A stretch of 64,000 nt of DNA from Granulosicoccus sp045106855 (GCA_045106855.1 JBGCFI010000011.1:1-64000); one strand, 5' to 3'. Positions 43,115 through 52,918 are shown, counted from the first letter of the stretch. Made by a program: numbers and translations. Notes: a model not told the origin generated them from the letters alone.

Positions 43115-44521
43115 TTATTGAGGCTCGAACCAGGCCAGTTTGTCGCGCAAGCCTACGACGCCACCCACGATAATGAGAGTGGGTGGTTTGATATCGATGT
43201 TACTGATTTTGTCGGGCAAACACTGCAGCGTACCGATAACAACCTGCTGGTTTGAACGGGTGCCTTGTGCAATAAGTGCAATGGGATGATCTTCGGCTAA
43301 TCCGTGTTCGATTAATTTTTGACAGATGACAGGTAGCCCAACCAGTCCCATGTAAATCACGACAGTCTGGTTGGGTCGAACCAGGGCTTGCCAGTCAAGA
43401 TTGACAGAGCCATCTTTCAGATGCCCGGTTACGAATAAACAGGCCTGTGCATAATCGCGATGCGTGAGTGGAATACCTGCATAACTTGCGCAACCGGTAG
43501 CCGCCGTTATGCCGGGTACGACCTGAAACTCTACCCCCTGCGCAGCCAGTGTTTCTATCTCTTCGCCGCCACGACCAAACATGAACGGGTCGCCGCCTTT
43601 TAATCTGAGTACCCGCTTACCTTGTAGAGCCAGTTCTGCCAGTTGTACGTTTATTGATTCTTGTGGAACGGCATGATCCTTACGCTGTTTGCCAACATAG
43701 ATACGTTCAGCTGACGCACTCACCAGCGCCATGATGGCATCAGATACCAATCGATCATAGAGCACAACATCGCATTGCTGCATCAGCCGCAACGCCCGGA
43801 AGCTCAACAAGTCCGGATCTCCGGGTCCTGCACCTACCAGGTAGACTTCACCTTCTGATTTTCTGGCATCCTGGGCCTCTAAGACAGATTCCATTTCAGT
43901 GTTTGCGCTATCGCTGTGACCCTGGAGTATGAGCTCGCCTATCCGCCCGCTAAGCAGTTTTTCCCAAAACCGTCGTCTCTGTTTCCAATCGGGAATATGT
44001 TGTGAAATGCGCTCCTTATAACGAAGGGCAAGCTTGCCTAGCTCGCTATAGGTCTGAGGCAGGAATGCATCAATTCGTGCGGTGAGTATACGAGCCAGCA
44101 CGGGGGATGCTCCTGAACTGGATACCGCGACAAGCAATGGCTTTCTGTCAATTAGAGAGGGAACAAGAAAGCTGCTTGCTGACGGCGTGTTGGCAACATT
44201 TACAAAGCAACCCGCTTTGTGCGCTGCATCGGCTGTTGCATTATTTTCGTTCTGGTTGTCACTGGCGGCAAAAACCAGCGTAACGCCTGAAAGGTCTTCG
44301 TCGCGCAGCTGACGGGCGTGGTGAGTATATCCGTGTTGTTGAATCAACCTGGCAAGGGAATCTGCAACATTACTTGCGAAGACATGAACGTTGGCTCCAG
44401 AATCGGCCAATCGCGTTATTTTCCGGGCTGCGACGTTCCCGCCGCCAACAACGACAATACGCCGACCGTTCAAATCCAGAAAGGCGGGATAAGATTGGTC
44501 AAAGGTCCTGGTTGAATTCAT
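43115..44521 (-). CDS. cysG: Siroheme synthase (trifunctional)
   Basis: A 468-residue fusion. The N-terminal precorrin-2 dehydrogenase/ferrochelatase (VVVGGGNVAARK near 22-33, VAVSSSGASPVLAR) is followed by the C-terminal uroporphyrinogen-III methyltransferase (YLVGAGPGDPDLL near 225, GGDPFMFGRGGEE, TAATGCASYAGIPLTHR). It makes siroheme, the cofactor of sulfite and nitrite reductases, including the Dsr type. Length and both domains are complete. On the minus strand, followed by the Rieske gene. Confidence 0.95.
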   Translation of the reverse strand: MNSTRTFDQSYPAFLDLNGRRIVVVGGGNVAARKITRLADSGANVHVFASNVADSLARLIQQHGYTHHARQLRDEDLSGVTLVFAASDNQNENNATADAAHKAGCFVNVANTPSASSFLVPSLIDRKPLLVAVSSSGASPVLARILTARIDAFLPQTYSELGKLALRYKERISQHIPDWKQRRRFWEKLLSGRIGELILQGHSDSANTEMESVLEAQDARKSEGEVYLVGAGPGDPDLLSFRALRLMQQCDVVLYDRLVSDAIMALVSASAERIYVGKQRKDHAVPQESINVQLAELALQGKRVLRLKGGDPFMFGRGGEEIETLAAQGVEFQVVPGITAATGCASYAGIPLTHRDYAQACLFVTGHLKDGSVNLDWQALVRPNQTVVIYMGLVGLPVICQKLIEHGLAEDHPIALIAQGTRSNQQVVIGTLQCLPDKISNIDIKPPTLIIVGGVVGLRDKLAWFEPQ

Positions 44522-44639
44522 TAAATTGCCATTGTCCTGTCTCGTTTACAATATTGCGCACAAAGTACCGAGATTAGTCCGGTGACAATAGCGAGTACAT
44601 AGTTTAAGCCATGCAGCCCACGCGACACGATCAATTGAT

Positions 44640-45752
44640 ATGAACAATTCAGATTTCATGCGCGATGTTCTCCAGCGTATCGCGACCGGGCCGACCTTGA
44701 GCAAGGATCTGCCGTACGAGGACGCCCGGCGTGCCATGCGCATTATTCTTGATGGTGAGGCCGATGAGGTTCAGGCAGGAATCTTTTTAATTGCCTTGCG
44801 GATGAAACGGGAAACGGATGACGAACTGGCTGGAATCCTTCATGCCATCAATAGTGGCGTTAAGCAGCTGCCTTTGGCTGTTGATCATCTGGTAACACTG
44901 GTTGACCCGTATGACGGTTACCTGAGAGGCACGCCGGCTGCGCCTTTCTTACCGGCTGTACTGGCTGCTTGCGGCCTCAACGTCCTGACTCATGGTGTGA
45001 GCTCCATGGGACCCAAATTTGGTGCCAGTCATGAGAGCGTGCTATCGGCTGCCGGTCTAACGCTACCTAAGACACTGCAAGGGGCAGCCGCTTCAATTGA
45101 AGCACCGGCATGTGGTTGGGGGTACGTGTCTCAGTCCATTCTAGCGCCAGAGCTGGCAGCTCTTGCACCCTTGCGCACGCGCATTGTGAAGCGTCCATGC
45201 CTGACGACAATAGAAGTAGCTGTTAACACATTTACTCCACGTGCCGGCTCTCATCTGGTGACGGGTTTTGTTCACAAACCGTACCCACCAGTCTATGCCA
45301 GGCTGGCAATGCAAGGTGGATTTCAAAGCGCCATATTGATACGTGGTGTTGAAGGCGGCGTGGTGCCTTCGCTTACCCAGGCATCGCGATATTTCGTCAG
45401 TGAGGATGGACAATCGCTTTCGCAAACTGACCTGGATCCAGCTGAGCTCGGTATTAGTTGTGCTGAGCGTGCTGTGCCGCTGCCGTCAGATCTTGCTGAT
45501 AGCCAGCTGCGGTCGGTCAAAAAGCCAGGCAATGCGTTTGCCAATGAGCTTTCGAAACACGCTGCACGGCTTGGCCTATCAGCGCTGGAGGGAGAGGCCG
45601 GTTACGTACGAGATTCTCTGATGTATTCAGCGGCCCTCCTATTACATGCCCGTGGAATCGCCAGCTCTTTGCCAGTCGCCGCAGAGCATGTCTGTTCCGT
45701 ACTTGATGATGGCTCAGCACTTGCCAGATTTACAGCGGCTGGCGGTGACTAA
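44640..45752 (+). CDS. TrpD2/YbiB-like anthranilate phosphoribosyltransferase-family protein
   Basis: A 370-residue protein with the nucleoside-phosphorylase-III fold: the N-terminal helical domain (ARRAMRIILDGEADEVQAGIFLIALRMK) and the central barrel with THGVSSMGPKFGAS. The usual PRPP-binding GTGGD motif of true TrpD is replaced (DPYDGYLRGTP), as in the TrpD2/YbiB branch, some members of which bind nucleic acid. No tryptophan gene is near. Convergent with psuG, 15 bases apart. Confidence 0.75.
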   Translation: MNNSDFMRDVLQRIATGPTLSKDLPYEDARRAMRIILDGEADEVQAGIFLIALRMKRETDDELAGILHAINSGVKQLPLAVDHLVTLVDPYDGYLRGTPAAPFLPAVLAACGLNVLTHGVSSMGPKFGASHESVLSAAGLTLPKTLQGAAASIEAPACGWGYVSQSILAPELAALAPLRTRIVKRPCLTTIEVAVNTFTPRAGSHLVTGFVHKPYPPVYARLAMQGGFQSAILIRGVEGGVVPSLTQASRYFVSEDGQSLSQTDLDPAELGISCAERAVPLPSDLADSQLRSVKKPGNAFANELSKHAARLGLSALEGEAGYVRDSLMYSAALLLHARGIASSLPVAAEHVCSVLDDGSALARFTAAGGD

Positions 45753-45767
45753 TTGCCTTGCTGTCAG

Positions 45768-46679
45768 TTATCTTGCCAGCGATGTCGCCAGACGTGCGGC
45801 AAGCATCGCGTTGTTGGCGATCAATGCCTGATTAGTGAGAAGGCTTGCGCCATCGGTGAGGTCCACGATGCGGCCAAGCAGCCATGGGGTAACATCTTTG
45901 CCACTGATACCTTGCTTTGCGGCCTCCGCAACAGCCTGATTAATGAAATTTTCCATCGTTGTGCGTGGTATTTCTTGTTCGACAGGGACGGGATTGCCGA
46001 TCAGGACTCCGCCTTCAATGTTGAGTGATTCGCGTGCGTTAATAAAATGTACTATCTCATCGACAGTGTCGACACGCAGCGATGCCGCCAGGCCACTGTC
46101 GCATGACCAGAACGCCGGAAAATTTGCTTGTCCGAACGTCAGGACAGGCACGCCGAGTGTTTCAAGCAGTTCCAGGGTCTTGGGAATATCAAGGATGGCC
46201 TTGGCGCCGGCACAAATGACACAGACAGAGGTTCTGGCTAGTTCCTGAAGATCTGCTGATACATCGAAGCTCTGTTCCGCGCCTTTGTGTACTCCGCCAA
46301 TCCCGCCGGTGGCAAATACCTTTATACCGGCCATTTTTGCGATCATCATGGTTGCGGCGACGGTAGTAGACCCATCCACGCCACGGGCTACCGCCATGGC
46401 AAGATCGGCGCGTGAGAGTTTCATGGCGGTCTCGGTTTGCGCCAGCCGTTCGATAATTTCTGTAGACAGGCCCACGGTAGGTTTTCCGTCGATTATGGCA
46501 ATTGTTGCGGGTACCGCGCCTTCATTACGAACAGCTTGTTCTACCCGCATCGCCGTGTCGCGATTGACCGGATAGGGCATACCGTGCGTTATGATAGTGC
46601 TTTCCAGGGCGACAACGCCCTGACCGCTGGATAGCGCATCCTGTACTTCCGGGCTTATGTAAATTGCTGAGCTTGTCAT
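45768..46679 (-). CDS. psuG: Pseudouridine-5-phosphate glycosidase
   Basis: A 303-residue PsuG: VVALESTIITHGMPYP, DGKPTVGLS, the Mn-site region FATGGIGGVHKGAEQSFDVSAD (split here only in description) and FPAFWSCDSG are family hallmarks. It cleaves pseudouridine 5-phosphate to uracil and ribose 5-phosphate. The PfkB kinase at 50379-51323 on the same strand would supply the phosphate. The two are separated by two genes on the opposite strand. Confidence 0.93.
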   Translation of the reverse strand: MTSSAIYISPEVQDALSSGQGVVALESTIITHGMPYPVNRDTAMRVEQAVRNEGAVPATIAIIDGKPTVGLSTEIIERLAQTETAMKLSRADLAMAVARGVDGSTTVAATMMIAKMAGIKVFATGGIGGVHKGAEQSFDVSADLQELARTSVCVICAGAKAILDIPKTLELLETLGVPVLTFGQANFPAFWSCDSGLAASLRVDTVDEIVHFINARESLNIEGGVLIGNPVPVEQEIPRTTMENFINQAVAEAAKQGISGKDVTPWLLGRIVDLTDGASLLTNQALIANNAMLAARLATSLAR

Positions 46680-46835
46680 TCGTTTTTTTAAAGAGCCTTG
46701 ATCAGGCCAGTGTAAGCCAACATCCTGTATGTTTCACAATTAAAATAGACGTCGAATGTACCTCGGATAATTTTCTGTCCCGGGTCATCTTATAACGATG
46801 GTGCGCTTCCAGTAAGGGCACCCAGAAGCGAGTTA

Positions 46836-49490
46836 ATGAATAACAGAGCAATCGCTGAACGGATATCAATTATTGACTCCATTCGCCTGCACTGCACTGA
46901 GACTCCAGACAAGTGTGCCTTGCAGCACGATGATGTCTCAGTAAGTTATGCGCAGCTGGAATCACTAAGCAACGTATTTGCGCGTGAAGTGCTGGCATTG
47001 GAACTTGGCGCAGGGCAAAGCGTTGCATTATTTTGTGAACGCAGTGTCCACGTGGTGGCGGCCATGTTGGCATGCCTCAAGTGTGGCGTGCCATTCGTAC
47101 CGCTCGACACGCAATTCCCAGATGAGCGTATTGGCTTCTTACTGGCTGATGCGTCAGTGGGTCTGGTAATAACGGATGCCTTATCGTATAAAAGAGCAGA
47201 AAAATTGACATCGGTAAGCGCTGTAAAGCTTCTTCAAGCAGATAGCGTCCGTGTGGTTGAAACTGATCTGAATGCTGTTCAGCTGCCACAGGCCGATGAG
47301 AGCTGCCGTGCCTACATCATGTATACCTCCGGATCAACCGGCCGACCCAAAGGTGTTCCGGTGTCTCAGCGAGCGTTGAGCTGCTATTGCCAGGCGGATA
47401 TCCAAGTGTACAAACTGACATCAGATGATAGAACCTTGCAGTTCTCTACGTTGAGTTTTGATATTTCCATCGAGGAGATTTTTCCGCCTTTGATCAGCGG
47501 TGGCATGGTCGTACTAAGGCCATCCGGGCGAGGTGATTCGCAAATAGAACTCAGCGACATTGTTCAGCGATTTTCGATTACCGCAATTCATCTTGCGACT
47601 GGCTACTGGCACGAATGGGTTGATCTGATGCATGCGACCAATAGTCGTGTACCGAACAGTATTCGGCTGATGGTTGTTACGGGTGAGAAAGTGTCGCCGG
47701 ATCATTATATTCGCTGGGGAAAACGATGTTTGCACACCGTACTTTGGGCGAATGCCTATGGGCCGACAGAAACAACCGTCTCCGCTACGGTGTTTGTACC
47801 TCCTGCCGGATGGCACGGCAAGGCGCTTCCAATTGGCAAGGCACTACCAGGGTATAGCGCGTACATATTGGATGATCAGCTGAAGCCTGTAAAAACAGGG
47901 CAGACAGGGGAGCTGTATATTGGTGGAGAAGCGCTAGCCGATGGATACTTGAACCGGCCGGAGTTGACAGAAAAAGCGTTTGTGAAGGACCCTTTCTATC
48001 GTCAAGGCAGCGCGGATTTCGCTATCGCTTCAGGGTACGTTCCCCGGCTGTATCGCACCGGTGATCTCGCGCGGTGGCTGGATGATGACAACATCGAGTA
48101 CGCCGGCCGTATTGATCACCAGTTGAAGGTAGGGAGCTATCGAATAGAGCCGGGTGAGATCGAGAATGCCATTAATGAACTGGAAGGCATCGAAGACTCA
48201 CTGGTTAGCGTCGCAGGTAATTCGGGGCGTTCGCACCTTGTCGCTTATGTGGCGCATTCCCCGAACCAGATGACATCGTCCGACATGGCTGGTTTCATCA
48301 AGCTCGCATTAGAGCGTTGTCTGCCTGTCTACATGGTGCCATTGCATTATGTCTTGATGCGGAAAATGCCAAAAACGCTTAATGGTAAAATTGATCGTAA
48401 AGCCTTACCCGATGCGTCAACTGCCGTGCTGGCAAGGCAAACTGATATTACCGCTCCCACGACTGCGACGGAGCAGGTTTTGTGTGATATCTGGCAGGAC
48501 GTTCTGGGAATACCTTCGTTGGGTATTCACGATAGCTTCCTGTCCATGGGCGGGGATTCGCTTATGGCGGTCAAGGTAATCGCCCGGGTACAACAGCAGC
48601 TTGAATTTTCGGTATCCACACGAGACTTTTTTTTCCTGGACACGATTGCGCTGCTAGCCGGTCACATGGAAGGACGGCAGGTGCCACGAATAGTTCCACC
48701 GGTTACTACCTTCTTCATCAACACACATCAGAGACAAGTGTATTCAGTAATGCAATCACCATCGCCTGCTAACGCAAATGGTGTTGGTGTGCTCCTGGTG
48801 CCATCATTGGGTAATGAGCAAAGACGCTGTCAAAGGCCATTTCGCGGCATGATGCAGACATTGGCTCGGGATGGCTTCCATCTGTTGCGCTTTGACTGGC
48901 AAGGCACCGGGAATTCCAGCGGTTGTTGCAGTGAACTTCGTGATCTGTCTCTTTGGCAGGGTGATTTACAGGCGGCAGGCGAGAGGTTAAGCGAGACCGT
49001 GGACGAAATTCATCTCGTGAGCGTACGAGTGGGGGCGTTATTGAGCGCCATGTGTTCATTGGATAACCTTCCCTTCACTGCCAGTTACCATTGGGATCCA
49101 GCACTCAGCGGGGCTGCCTGGCTCAATGAGATGCAGATTCTGCAACGTGGTATCCGTGCAGATACCTATCGGTTTCTATTCAAGCGCAAGCCACGTACAG
49201 ATGATCTACACGAGTTTGCCGGCCTTACTATTCATCCGGAATTGTATCAGCGGATACAATCCCTGGAACTGATGCAAATATTACGCTCGACGCCTTCAGA
49301 GCATCCGACGCATCTTCTGGTGCCAGAGAAAGTGGATTTGCAAGGCTGCGCAGATTCCAAGATTCAGGTGCATGCCGTTTGCGAATTCAACGATTGGACG
49401 GATCCACGCACCACGACGCTCGATATGAAAATAAATCGCGCTGCCAGCCTGTCGGCTGATCTCATTCGCGCCGGCCTGAGTGATCGATAA
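46836..49490 (+). CDS. Stand-alone NRPS module: adenylation, carrier and degenerate alpha/beta hydrolase domain
   Basis: An 884-residue protein. Residues about 15-520 are an amino-acid adenylation domain: TSGSTGRPKG near 164, FDISIEEIF, NAYGPTETT, YRTGDLARW and NGKIDRKAL. The Asp of FDISIEE is the residue that pairs with the amino group of alpha-amino acids. A carrier protein follows (about 540-610), with the phosphopantetheine Ser in GGDSL near 575. The last about 250 residues resemble an alpha/beta hydrolase (VGVLLVPSLGNEQRRCQ, LLRFDWQGTGNS), but the nucleophile elbow reads SVRVGA with no Ser or Cys. No condensation or thioesterase domain. The next gene follows with no gap. The product is unknown. 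Confidence 0.85.
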   Translation: MNNRAIAERISIIDSIRLHCTETPDKCALQHDDVSVSYAQLESLSNVFAREVLALELGAGQSVALFCERSVHVVAAMLACLKCGVPFVPLDTQFPDERIGFLLADASVGLVITDALSYKRAEKLTSVSAVKLLQADSVRVVETDLNAVQLPQADESCRAYIMYTSGSTGRPKGVPVSQRALSCYCQADIQVYKLTSDDRTLQFSTLSFDISIEEIFPPLISGGMVVLRPSGRGDSQIELSDIVQRFSITAIHLATGYWHEWVDLMHATNSRVPNSIRLMVVTGEKVSPDHYIRWGKRCLHTVLWANAYGPTETTVSATVFVPPAGWHGKALPIGKALPGYSAYILDDQLKPVKTGQTGELYIGGEALADGYLNRPELTEKAFVKDPFYRQGSADFAIASGYVPRLYRTGDLARWLDDDNIEYAGRIDHQLKVGSYRIEPGEIENAINELEGIEDSLVSVAGNSGRSHLVAYVAHSPNQMTSSDMAGFIKLALERCLPVYMVPLHYVLMRKMPKTLNGKIDRKALPDASTAVLARQTDITAPTTATEQVLCDIWQDVLGIPSLGIHDSFLSMGGDSLMAVKVIARVQQQLEFSVSTRDFFFLDTIALLAGHMEGRQVPRIVPPVTTFFINTHQRQVYSVMQSPSPANANGVGVLLVPSLGNEQRRCQRPFRGMMQTLARDGFHLLRFDWQGTGNSSGCCSELRDLSLWQGDLQAAGERLSETVDEIHLVSVRVGALLSAMCSLDNLPFTASYHWDPALSGAAWLNEMQILQRGIRADTYRFLFKRKPRTDDLHEFAGLTIHPELYQRIQSLELMQILRSTPSEHPTHLLVPEKVDLQGCADSKIQVHAVCEFNDWTDPRTTTLDMKINRAASLSADLIRAGLSDR

Positions 49491-50375
49491 ATGAACACTG
49501 TGCCCGTGAACGAATCAGCCTGCAGTTTTGGTGAGGAGCGTCAGTTGACCGGGGTCTATACGCCGGGCCAAGGTGAGAAAGCCGATAACCCGTGTGTCGT
49601 CTACCTAACTGCTGGTTTGTTGCATCACATCGGACCAACACGTTTGCATGTAGAGATGGCACGTGCTCTTGCCAGGGAGCGCATACCCGGGTTTCGATTC
49701 GACTTGTCGGGTGTCGGTGATAGTGAAACAAGTGCGCTTGGCGGTTATTTTCAAGAGCGTTCAGTGAGTGAAGTGCAGCAAGCTATGAATTACCTGCAAG
49801 CCGAGTTTGGGCATCATGCATTTGTGCTAGTGGGCTTGTGCTCTGGTGCTGATGATGCTTTGGCGGCCGCAGCGCTGGACAGGCGGGTCAATGGACTTGT
49901 CCTGCTCAATGGCTATGCCTATCGAGCTGGCTATTTTGGCGTGTTCAGGCTACTGCGATTCTATTTGCCAAGAATTGCCATGCCGGCAAAGCTTGTCGGT
50001 CGAGTGCTGCGTTTGGGAAAACGTCTTATGAAAAAAGAAGGCGTCGAGGTGTCCGCAGACAGGCGAGCACTGGATTTGCTGGATAGTGATTATCGCTATG
50101 TGCCTCCACGAGAAGAAACGGAGAAACTACTGGGTCGCCTTGAACGTGAGCATACGCAAATGTTGTGGGTGTACACAGGCAGCGAACATGATGATTACAC
50201 CTACGAAGGTCAATTTTTCGCTATGTTTCCACAGTTGCTGAATAGCCCTTTTGTCCAGGAACACTATGCGAAGTTGGCTGATCACACGTTTATTCTTGAA
50301 GCGGATAGAATCATGCTGATCGAACAAGTGCGTGCCTGGTATGCACAAGCGACTTTCAAACGTATTGCTCAATAA
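49491..50375 (+). CDS. Alpha/beta hydrolase with Cys nucleophile elbow, partner of the NRPS-like protein
   Basis: A 294-residue hydrolase of the S33/exosortase-associated type. The strand-turn FRFDLSGVGDSE precedes the nucleophile elbow VLVGLCSGADD, where the nucleophile position (near residue 117) is Cys rather than Ser, as in dienelactone hydrolase. The likely catalytic Asp/His are in the C-terminal ADHTFI. It begins at the base after the NRPS stop, so both are made together; it could release or transfer the aminoacyl group from the carrier. This is inference. Confidence 0.75.
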   Translation: MNTVPVNESACSFGEERQLTGVYTPGQGEKADNPCVVYLTAGLLHHIGPTRLHVEMARALARERIPGFRFDLSGVGDSETSALGGYFQERSVSEVQQAMNYLQAEFGHHAFVLVGLCSGADDALAAAALDRRVNGLVLLNGYAYRAGYFGVFRLLRFYLPRIAMPAKLVGRVLRLGKRLMKKEGVEVSADRRALDLLDSDYRYVPPREETEKLLGRLEREHTQMLWVYTGSEHDDYTYEGQFFAMFPQLLNSPFVQEHYAKLADHTFILEADRIMLIEQVRAWYAQATFKRIAQ

Positions 50376-50378
50376 AGA

Positions 50379-51323
50379 CTAGGCCGGCAAGGGCAACCGT
50401 TTGCCCTTGAGCACGTCCGCTGCCAGGCCAAGGCCATATTCGCTGACTGCTTGCTCCAGTGGCAAGCCCAGCGTTAGTGCTGCGATACTAGCTCCGGCCA
50501 GTGTATCCCCGGCACCATTGACGTTGTGATTGATCGTGACAGGTGGAACTTGAACCTGGGTGAATGCATTCTGGCAACGTATCATCAACGGTGACGCAGA
50601 ATCTGTAAGCACAAAATCATTGAAGCCAAGCTCAACAAGAGCATCGGCCATCTCTTGTATTGAGGCAGGTTCGCATTGTTTGCTTGCTTGCAGCCGATTT
50701 GAATGAGTGATTAGGGCCTGCGCCTCCCGCCGATTACAAAACAGAACGTCTATCTTGTCGGCCCACGGAAGTAACCGTTCTGCTTTGGACGGCGAGACGG
50801 TAAGCGCTGCCACAGGTATGGATGACAGACAGGCTGTTTGTATCAGTGTCTGTAGGCAATCGGGCGAAAGATTGGCATCAACCAGCAGTATGCTGGTCAG
50901 TTCGGAATTGAGTGATGTCAGTATGGTTTCAGCTTGCAGGAATTCCGCTAACTGGACATCCGCCAGACCCAGCACCATGTTCCCCGATTCATCGACAACG
51001 ACGCTGTATCGTCCTGTAGCCTGATCTTTGGCAAACTGGGGCACAACCTGTACACCCTCGCCACGCAAACTGTCCACGAGGGAAATTGCGGCGTTGTCGT
51101 CTCCCAGCATGGCGTGAAAGCCGACAGAGTTGCCTGCCGCTTTTATGTTGAATATTGTCTGGGCGGCTCGTGCCGCATTACTTCCCACGCCACCCACGTA
51201 GCGTTGCCAGGCAACGGGGTTCGAGGCTGCCGCTACGAATGTGCCCTGCACGGTAGCGACTTCGTCGATGTGTAGCGCTCCGACGATTCTCAGTTTAGGG
51301 GGTATATGTAAGATTGAAGGCAT
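50379..51323 (-). CDS. psuK: PfkB-family carbohydrate kinase, probable pseudouridine kinase
   Basis: A 314-residue ribokinase-fold kinase. GGVGSNAARAA in the N-terminal sugar-binding region and NGAGDTLAGAS with the catalytic Asp are present. PfkB kinases act on ribose, adenosine, fructose phosphates or pseudouridine. The presence of psuG 3.7 kb downstream on the same strand makes pseudouridine the best guess. No uptake gene is visible. Convergent with the hydrolase gene, 3 bases apart. Confidence 0.75.
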   Translation of the reverse strand: MPSILHIPPKLRIVGALHIDEVATVQGTFVAAASNPVAWQRYVGGVGSNAARAAQTIFNIKAAGNSVGFHAMLGDDNAAISLVDSLRGEGVQVVPQFAKDQATGRYSVVVDESGNMVLGLADVQLAEFLQAETILTSLNSELTSILLVDANLSPDCLQTLIQTACLSSIPVAALTVSPSKAERLLPWADKIDVLFCNRREAQALITHSNRLQASKQCEPASIQEMADALVELGFNDFVLTDSASPLMIRCQNAFTQVQVPPVTINHNVNGAGDTLAGASIAALTLGLPLEQAVSEYGLGLAADVLKGKRLPLPA

Positions 51324-51618
51324 TCAATGGGCGCGGGGTCGCTGTTACTGTGTTGCATGTGGCAGTTTACTATGCTTGTGAATTGTTTCTGCGACTTACT
51401 GAGCTTCGTCTACTATCTCGTCATACATGACTGATAGATCGAATCAACGAATTGACTGGGCGGCCGATTGTGAAATGCACCATGTCTTTACGTCATCGTT
51501 ACCGGCCCGCACATGAGCGTCTTACTCAGTAACGCCAATTCCTGACGTTTCTTGAACAGCTCCGGTGGGGTACATTTAAGTATGATCGCGGCCTCATCTT
51601 AGAGCTAGTGGCATCCCA
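51324..51618 (+). other. 295-base divergent region between psuK and dmdA
   Basis: It holds the promoters of both genes. No clear -35/-10 pair; TTGAAC at 51552 and TATGAT at 51581 are 23 bases apart, too far for a standard promoter. I see no gene, tRNA or riboswitch. Confidence 0.3.
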
Positions 51619-52830
51619 ATGGATTTAGTACCTATTATCGCGATGTCGCGTCGCTTACGAAACACACCTTTCACCTCGCGTGTGCTTCGCTACGGTGTCA
51701 AGGCATTTACTGTCTATAACCACATGCTGTTGCCCACGGAATTCCACTCTCTGGAAGAGGACTACTGGCACTTGTGTTCCTCGGTTCAGGTCTGGGATGT
51801 CAGCGTAGAGCGACAAGTGAGTATCAGCGGGCCGGATGCCACACGTCTGGTGCAATGGATGACACCGCGCGATGTTTCAGGAATTGGTCCTAACCGTTGT
51901 GTCTACGTGCCTTTGGCTGGCCCAACCGGTAAGCTGATCAATGACCCGATTGCCTTGCGTCTGGACGAAAACCACTGGTGGCTGTCTATCGCTGATTCAG
52001 ATGTGGCTTTATGGGCACAAGGGCTTGCCTGCGGCGCGGGTCTGGATGTAACTGTTGAGGAGCCGGACGTCTGGCCGTTAGCGGTACAAGGCCCAAACGC
52101 TGAAGAGCTGATGATGCGGGTTTTTGGCGCTGAGGTTGCTGATATACGTTTTTTTCGTTATCGGAAAATGGCCTATAGAGATGTCGAGTTCATTGTGGCT
52201 CGTTCCGGGTGGAGCAAGCAGGGTGGATTTGAAATCTACGTTGATGATGTCGACAGAGGCCAGCAGTTGTACGATGAGTTGTTTGTCAAAGGGCAGGACC
52301 TAAGTGTTCGTCCCGGTTGTCCTAACCTTATCGAGCGTATGGAAAGTACGTTACTTTCGTATGGTAATGACATGGACTCGCGGCATAGTGTGCTCGAGTC
52401 TGGTCTTGGCACTTTTATTGATCTGGACGCTGACGTTGATAGTCTCTCAATTGAGGCTTTGAGAAAGGAGCGTGATAGAGGGCCCGAACGACGTCTGATG
52501 GGGTTGGTTGTCCTGGCACCGGACGGCCCGAGGCGGTATTCAGAACAGCCGTTCGCCAAGCAACTGGGCTTGAGTTTTTCCTCGTCATTGCCTGAAGACA
52601 TTTCTCAGCAATCTGTTTTACGGCATTGTCTGGGCTCGCAAGTCTATTCCCCGCGTCATCGCGTTCAGTTAGCTACCGCCACAATTGACGAACCTTTGGC
52701 CAGCGAATCAAGCTGTGAGGTATTAATGGCCGACGGGGAGTTAGTGATCGCCAGAATATGTACACTACCTTTCAAGCCTGAGCATTTTATTGTCGATGGC
52801 CCTCTGATAGAGGATCCCGAAGGCGTGTAG
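51619..52830 (+). CDS. dmdA: DMSP demethylase-like aminomethyltransferase (DmdA/GcvT fold)
   Basis: A 403-residue GcvT-fold protein. The run FTVYNHMLLPTEFHS, VQVWDVSVERQVS, GPDATRLVQWMTPRD, RSGWSKQGGFEIYV and LLSYGNDMD matches DmdA, the tetrahydrofolate-dependent enzyme that removes one methyl group from dimethylsulfoniopropionate to give methylmercaptopropionate. Other GcvT paralogues lack most of these segments. The last about 120 residues are less conserved, so a DmdA-like enzyme with another methylated substrate cannot be excluded. The start is ATG 51619 without a good ribosome site; ATG 51643 is possible. A terminator follows at 52879. Confidence 0.78.
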   Translation: MDLVPIIAMSRRLRNTPFTSRVLRYGVKAFTVYNHMLLPTEFHSLEEDYWHLCSSVQVWDVSVERQVSISGPDATRLVQWMTPRDVSGIGPNRCVYVPLAGPTGKLINDPIALRLDENHWWLSIADSDVALWAQGLACGAGLDVTVEEPDVWPLAVQGPNAEELMMRVFGAEVADIRFFRYRKMAYRDVEFIVARSGWSKQGGFEIYVDDVDRGQQLYDELFVKGQDLSVRPGCPNLIERMESTLLSYGNDMDSRHSVLESGLGTFIDLDADVDSLSIEALRKERDRGPERRLMGLVVLAPDGPRRYSEQPFAKQLGLSFSSSLPEDISQQSVLRHCLGSQVYSPRHRVQLATATIDEPLASESSCEVLMADGELVIARICTLPFKPEHFIVDGPLIEDPEGV

Positions 52831-52878
52831 GTTGTCCAATTAACAAAACCCCGGCGTTGGCAGTAATCACATGACTGT

Positions 52879-52918
52879 TGCCTCGCGCTGCGTGTGCGCC
52901 AATAGAGGCAGGTTTTTT
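52879..52918 (+). terminator. Intrinsic terminator after dmdA
   Basis: A two-part stem: TGCCTC pairs with GAGGCA, and an inner GCGC pairs with GCGC around TGCGTGT. GG and six T follow. Located 49 bases after the dmdA stop; it separates dmdA from the FadN-like gene. Confidence 0.75.

Noticed and set aside
46836..50375. Siderophore or peptide NRPS cluster
   Set aside because: Only one adenylation and one carrier domain, no condensation, thioesterase, transport or receptor genes.
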